Source: Chrysaora quinquecirrha (Eukaryota > Cnidaria > Scyphozoa > Semaeostomeae > Pelagiidae). Taken from it: a stretch of 64,000 bases of DNA. A model generated the notes under the pieces. It did not search any database and had not been told where the DNA came from. It was given only the letters and a program-made list of their open reading frames with translations. The DNA lies in contig JACTAT010000303.1 in assembly GCA_014526335.1 (NCBI GenBank), positions 144,224 to 208,223 on the forward strand, given 5' to 3'. Made by a program: the position numbers and the translations under genes. The first letter of the stretch is position 1, and each line of letters starts with the position of its first letter. Positions 60,295 to 64,000 of the stretch are shown here, piece after piece.

Positions 60295-63200
60295 AAAACC
60301 AAGAAACAGAAAAATCTGGAAAAAGTCAGAGAAAGACTTGAGGAGATACGACAAAGTTTGAAGCACATGGATAACGCCGCAATTATTGAAACAGTTATAA
60401 GTTCTATCTCAATATTTGCTTGTGTCGTTTGCCTCATACTGTACAGAGTGCTGAGGTACGTAGATTTTTCTGACAGATATATTGTGGCAGGTGGTGATAT
60501 ACAGAAACAAAGTAAATAGAAAAAATGCTTTAGTAAGGATTATCATTCTAACCCTCTTTATACTGGGCTTTTTTGACTCGTCAGTACAAGGGGAGGGCTT
60601 AAAGTCCCCCACTGTATCTCGAAAACGGTAAAAGCCAGTGAGATGAAACTTGGCACAAAGCTAAAGGGCACTAAGAATAATCTACGAAAGGTAATATCAA
60701 GTTCAAAAAGTAGAATGTGACGTCAAAATGGCATCATAAAGTCAGAAAGTGTAGCTACTATGTATTTCACGTTTCTTCAAATATCTACTACCAGCAATGG
60801 AAAATAGCAGCAGATGATGACAATCCACCACTCTGATAGCCCATTAACTCAAGGAAAAACAAGAAATAATTTCAAGTTGACGATTAAAATGACAAAATTG
60901 GCTTTTTTGAAATTGCCGTCCTCGTGTTGAAATTATTTCTTCTCTAATTTGATTATTATGAAGAAAATTGACTAACTACAGACAACATGAATAAGATGGA
61001 AAGCAACAAAACAAACACAAAATTCGATATTTAATGAAAGTGACTTCATCCAAAATGATGTCATAGTGATGTCTGCTGTAAATGTTTACTCTTTGAGAAA
61101 CCTGTACAAGAGGATTGAAAAATTATATGGCAGCTACAAGCTAAGATCATACTGAGACCGAGTTGTATTTCGTCCACCACTGAAGAAATTTCACTCATGC
61201 AAAATTTTTGCATCCCACGAGTAAGCGAATTAACGGTGAATTTCCTGCAAGGTTGCTGCGAAGTCACGTCATTTTTTGCCATTTTTTCACGTTTTTTTTT
61301 CACGTTTTTTTCACGTTTTTTCACGTTTTTTTGCCATTTTTTCCATTTTTTCATTTTTTCACGTCATTTCAAGAGAATTTTGAAAAATAGAGACCTGCAA
61401 ACGTGCAATTACACCTTGCTTGGACAATGCTGATATCAATTGATTTACATCGCTGCCTTATAAGAATTGCATCGTGTCAAAAAGATAACACAATGAAAGT
61501 TTTAATTGAATTCTTACTGTAAATTAAGCAATAAATAGTTTTATTTGATCGTAGGATTGAAGAAAAAACAAAGTTTTTCCTCCATAAAAATCTGTTCATT
61601 GCTTGGATATTATCCTATGGATTGCAAATCATTGGGAATTATCTGAGTGAAAAATTCCAAAAATACAAGGTGAATTATGTAATGTTAAGAGTATGAAATA
61701 TAGTTCATCTCTGTTCAGTGAAAATCTACCATAACTTTCACTGCGATGTTAGAAACGTATATAATAAGTAGATAATAATATATAACACGAATATACAGGA
61801 TAACCTATCAGCATAATGACAATGCTGTAATCTTAAGGGTCTTGTCATGAAAGTAAGAGAAAAAGCACTTATAGCACGTGTTTTTAAGTAAAGATATGTA
61901 CCGATACTTTCTTCAAGAGAAATGTCCGTTTAAAAACGAATTAAGAACAATCCTGGACTCAATCTTCCTTGCATCGAGCGGCAATTCATTAAAAATCCTC
62001 CCACCAGCAAAAGCGACACACTTTTGTCCAGTTTTCGTCTTCATGAGTGGCAGTTTAACGGCAGTTTAAATTTGCATACGCTCTTCTTCATTTGATTCTC
62101 AATGTTCGGAACTCTCAAATCTTCGTTTGGGGGGAATTTTGATCTTGTAATGTTTATTCTTCGTTTTTCAATAGTACGCAACCACTTTAATTTTGAATTT
62201 TGCCATCCAAGCCCAACTGATCCACATTATGGGAAAAGGGACATGATCATTGCGTTGTAGATTACTACAGCTGTTGACGTATCAATGGAATTGCGAATGC
62301 GCCTGAGCAGGTTTACCCTTCCTGCTGCCTTTTTGCAGACTGTATCAAGATGAGTATAAAGCGTTAGTGAAGGGTATAATGTTACTCCGAGATATTCATA
62401 TTGTGCTGTGCAATTAATTGAGGTCTCGCCGACTTTGATGTTATACTGTCTCACTTTGCATTTATTTGATCTCTTCGCTTTAGCAAAAAGCATGGCTTCG
62501 GTTTTCCCTTTCTTCAGATTTATGATTATCTTGTTCTTTCGAAACCAGGTGGCTAGGCTTTAAAACATGTTGATTAAGATGGCTTTCGGTGTCATTACTT
62601 GATGTGAAAATAACGGCATCATCTACATATGTCGCAATATTTGTATGCCTCAATGATCTATGTGCATCGTTAAAGTGAATTAGAAACAGGAGAGGACCGA
62701 TGATGGATCCTTGAGGAACACCTGCGTACACTGGGCATGAATTGGAAAATGTTTCGCTTCGTTGTACTGAAAAACTTGCTTGCGATCAAATAAATAGTCT
62801 GTGAGCCAATTCAGTTCATGATCTGTTACGCCATAGGCTTGAAGCTTTGAGAGAAGGACAGAATGACTAATAGTGTCAAAAGCTTTTGACAGGTCAATGA
62901 ATAATGCACCAGTTGGGCGTCCCTTGTCCGCTTCCCTTTTGATATGATCTGGAAAGTATATAACTGCTTGCTCTGTCGATCTTTTTGCTCTTAATCCAAA
63001 TTGATAATTAAATAGAAGACCATTTCCTTCAAGATGGTTCATAAGCTGCTTGTGAAAGAGTTTTTCGAGAATCATAAAGTTGGGAGAATTGATATTCAAG
63101 TGTCTCAAAACCAAAATGGAAGAAAATTAGCTTGCAGTCATAAAAAGAAAAAATTGCAGCGGACTTTTAGAGCCTTGTGTAAGATATGAAGCTCAAAGCA

Positions 63201-63917
63201 AAAATGCAAAATTGTACTTGGATGTCAAAATTCAACAATTGATGAGGAAAAGAAATAAGAGAACAGCGTACAAGGAATGTCATAAAATAAAAAGCCAATT
63301 AAAGCTCTGACCTTCGAATTCCTTCCATTCGATGTGCAAAAAGAAAAAAGTGGGCCCATATGCATTGCCTCAAATATATGTGATCTATTCAGAAGCTACT
63401 TTAGACGGACAAAAAAACCATAGTGAAGATACAAGAAATATCACCGTAACTGTAAAAGTTCCAGAGATGAAAACAAAATTTTGTCGTGAAAGTTATTGTG
63501 TGCAAACGTTCAATTAGACTCTAAGGTTATGTTCAGAACACATGTACATGACCTTATATATAAACTTATGTACATATGTAGCTAGCATTGTTTTACTTCT
63601 TTTTGTTGCATATTTCTCCAAGTACCGGACTAATAGCATTTTCCATTCCTGTATAAAGATTTGTTTGTTATGGTTACTTTTTATTTTTACGTAATTTTGC
63701 AAAATTAGCATTGCTTTCGGTGAACACCAATAACTTTATATTGAAAATTACAAATGCTTGCCACCTTTCGCATTCCAGGATTTCTGCACGACATACCTCA
63801 TACTACTTTCCTTTTTTTCCTGGATGTCATTGGAAGGATTCAATCTTTTTATGGTGCTTGCCTTTGTGTTTCAAGCAAGAATGGTTAAGAAATGTTTCTT
63901 TGCTCTGGCTGGCTGGG
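60295..63917 (+). CDS. Adhesion GPCR membrane exons TM1-TM3 (partial)
   Basis: Three exons join in phase. 60295-60455 encodes a basic helix, then TM1 (IIETVISSISIFACVVCLIL). 61555-61669 encodes loop 1 and TM2 (FFLHKNLFIAWILSYG). 63779-63917 encodes TM3: DFCTTYLILLSFFSWMSLEG and FNLFMVLAFVFQ, with the conserved Cys at its start and the family B2 FFWM-EG-L pattern. TM4-TM7 lie beyond the right edge. The model from the signal exon to here is about 738 residues. Adhesion GPCRs couple extracellular binding or mechanical cues to G proteins; no specific orthologue is named because the ectodomain is unusual. Confidence 0.82.
60456..61265. other. Intron between TM1 and TM2 exons
   Basis: Contains stretches such as AAGTCCCCCACTGTATCTCG that look like dispersed repeat text, but no boundaries could be set. 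Confidence 0.3.
61266..61372. repeat. T-rich TTTTTTCACG repeat
   Basis: Irregular repeats of T6-9 followed by CACG or CCA; low-complexity intronic sequence. Confidence 0.8.
61905..63117 (-). mobile_element. 5'-truncated LINE fragment in receptor intron
   Basis: Minus-strand frames show RT blocks in order: LEKLFHKQLMNHLEGNGLL, then FGLRAKRSTEQAV (63114-62680), FIDLSKAFDTISH, AGVPQGSIIGPLLFLIHFND and TYVDDAVIF (62731-62480; the catalytic pair is VDD), and YEYLGVTLYPSLTL (62493-62227). A C-terminal tail follows to about 61905. Frame breaks separate the pieces. It lies antisense between the TM2 and TM3 exons. The clade is Jockey/CR1-like. Confidence 0.8.
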
Positions 63918-64000
63918 GTATGAATTTTCTCAATATTCACCTATACATTATATGAAACGCTGGAGAAAACTTTCACCATTATTCACCACAATATGGTATA

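Overview
The window looks like nuclear DNA of an intron-rich, repeat-rich invertebrate animal, possibly a cnidarian. Coding sequence is split into small exons with GT-AG introns (one apparent GC-AG), the DNA is AT-rich, and no bacterial-style operons are present. The species cannot be fixed from the sequence. Exon models were built by hand from splice signals, reading-frame continuity and family motifs. No alignment or database search was run.

Left part (1-17.5 kb, minus strand): three 5' exons of an unrecognised acidic protein run off the left edge. Next is a complete eight-exon tetraspanin of the eight-cysteine (TspanC8) type at 7886-16368, whose first intron is full of inverted-repeat elements. 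The intervals hold MITE-like elements with terminal inverted repeats and a trace of a Penelope-like GIY-YIG endonuclease.

17.6-23.5 kb: a roughly 6 kb fold-back structure. Its outer tips are inverted copies of each other, and each arm carries a long (TTAG)n-(CTAA)n block. Between the arms lie the last exon of a rhodopsin-like GPCR (TM6-TM7) and, on the other strand, a broken fragment of an uncharacterised protein.

24.2-28.6 kb: two Tigger/pogo-like elements in opposite orientation; a nine-unit, 162-bp tandem array of minus-strand tRNA-Ser genes with both UGA and AGA anticodons; then an intronless GH18 chitinase copy broken by one TAG.

29.7-64 kb, plus strand: a large adhesion-type (family B2) GPCR gene. 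A signal-peptide exon at 29712 is phase-compatible with an exon at 47003. Cys-rich VWC-like modules, an LDL-receptor class A domain, a hormone-receptor/GAIN-like region and TM1-TM3 follow before the window ends. No canonical GPS was found. If the first exon belongs, intron 1 is 17 kb and holds a nearly full-length CR1/L2-like LINE (minus strand), three tandem palindromes, a 2.1 kb minisatellite of 17-bp (9+8) units, a PIF/Harbinger remnant with TTA target duplications, and a (TATTG)n tract abutting the 3' end of another LINE. Later introns contain a 5S-rRNA-derived SINE, tRNA-derived SINE copies, a hAT-like MITE and an antisense LINE fragment.

The genes show no obvious shared pathway; TspanC8 tetraspanins and adhesion GPCRs are both cell-surface proteins. 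Most of the sequence is mobile-element material.
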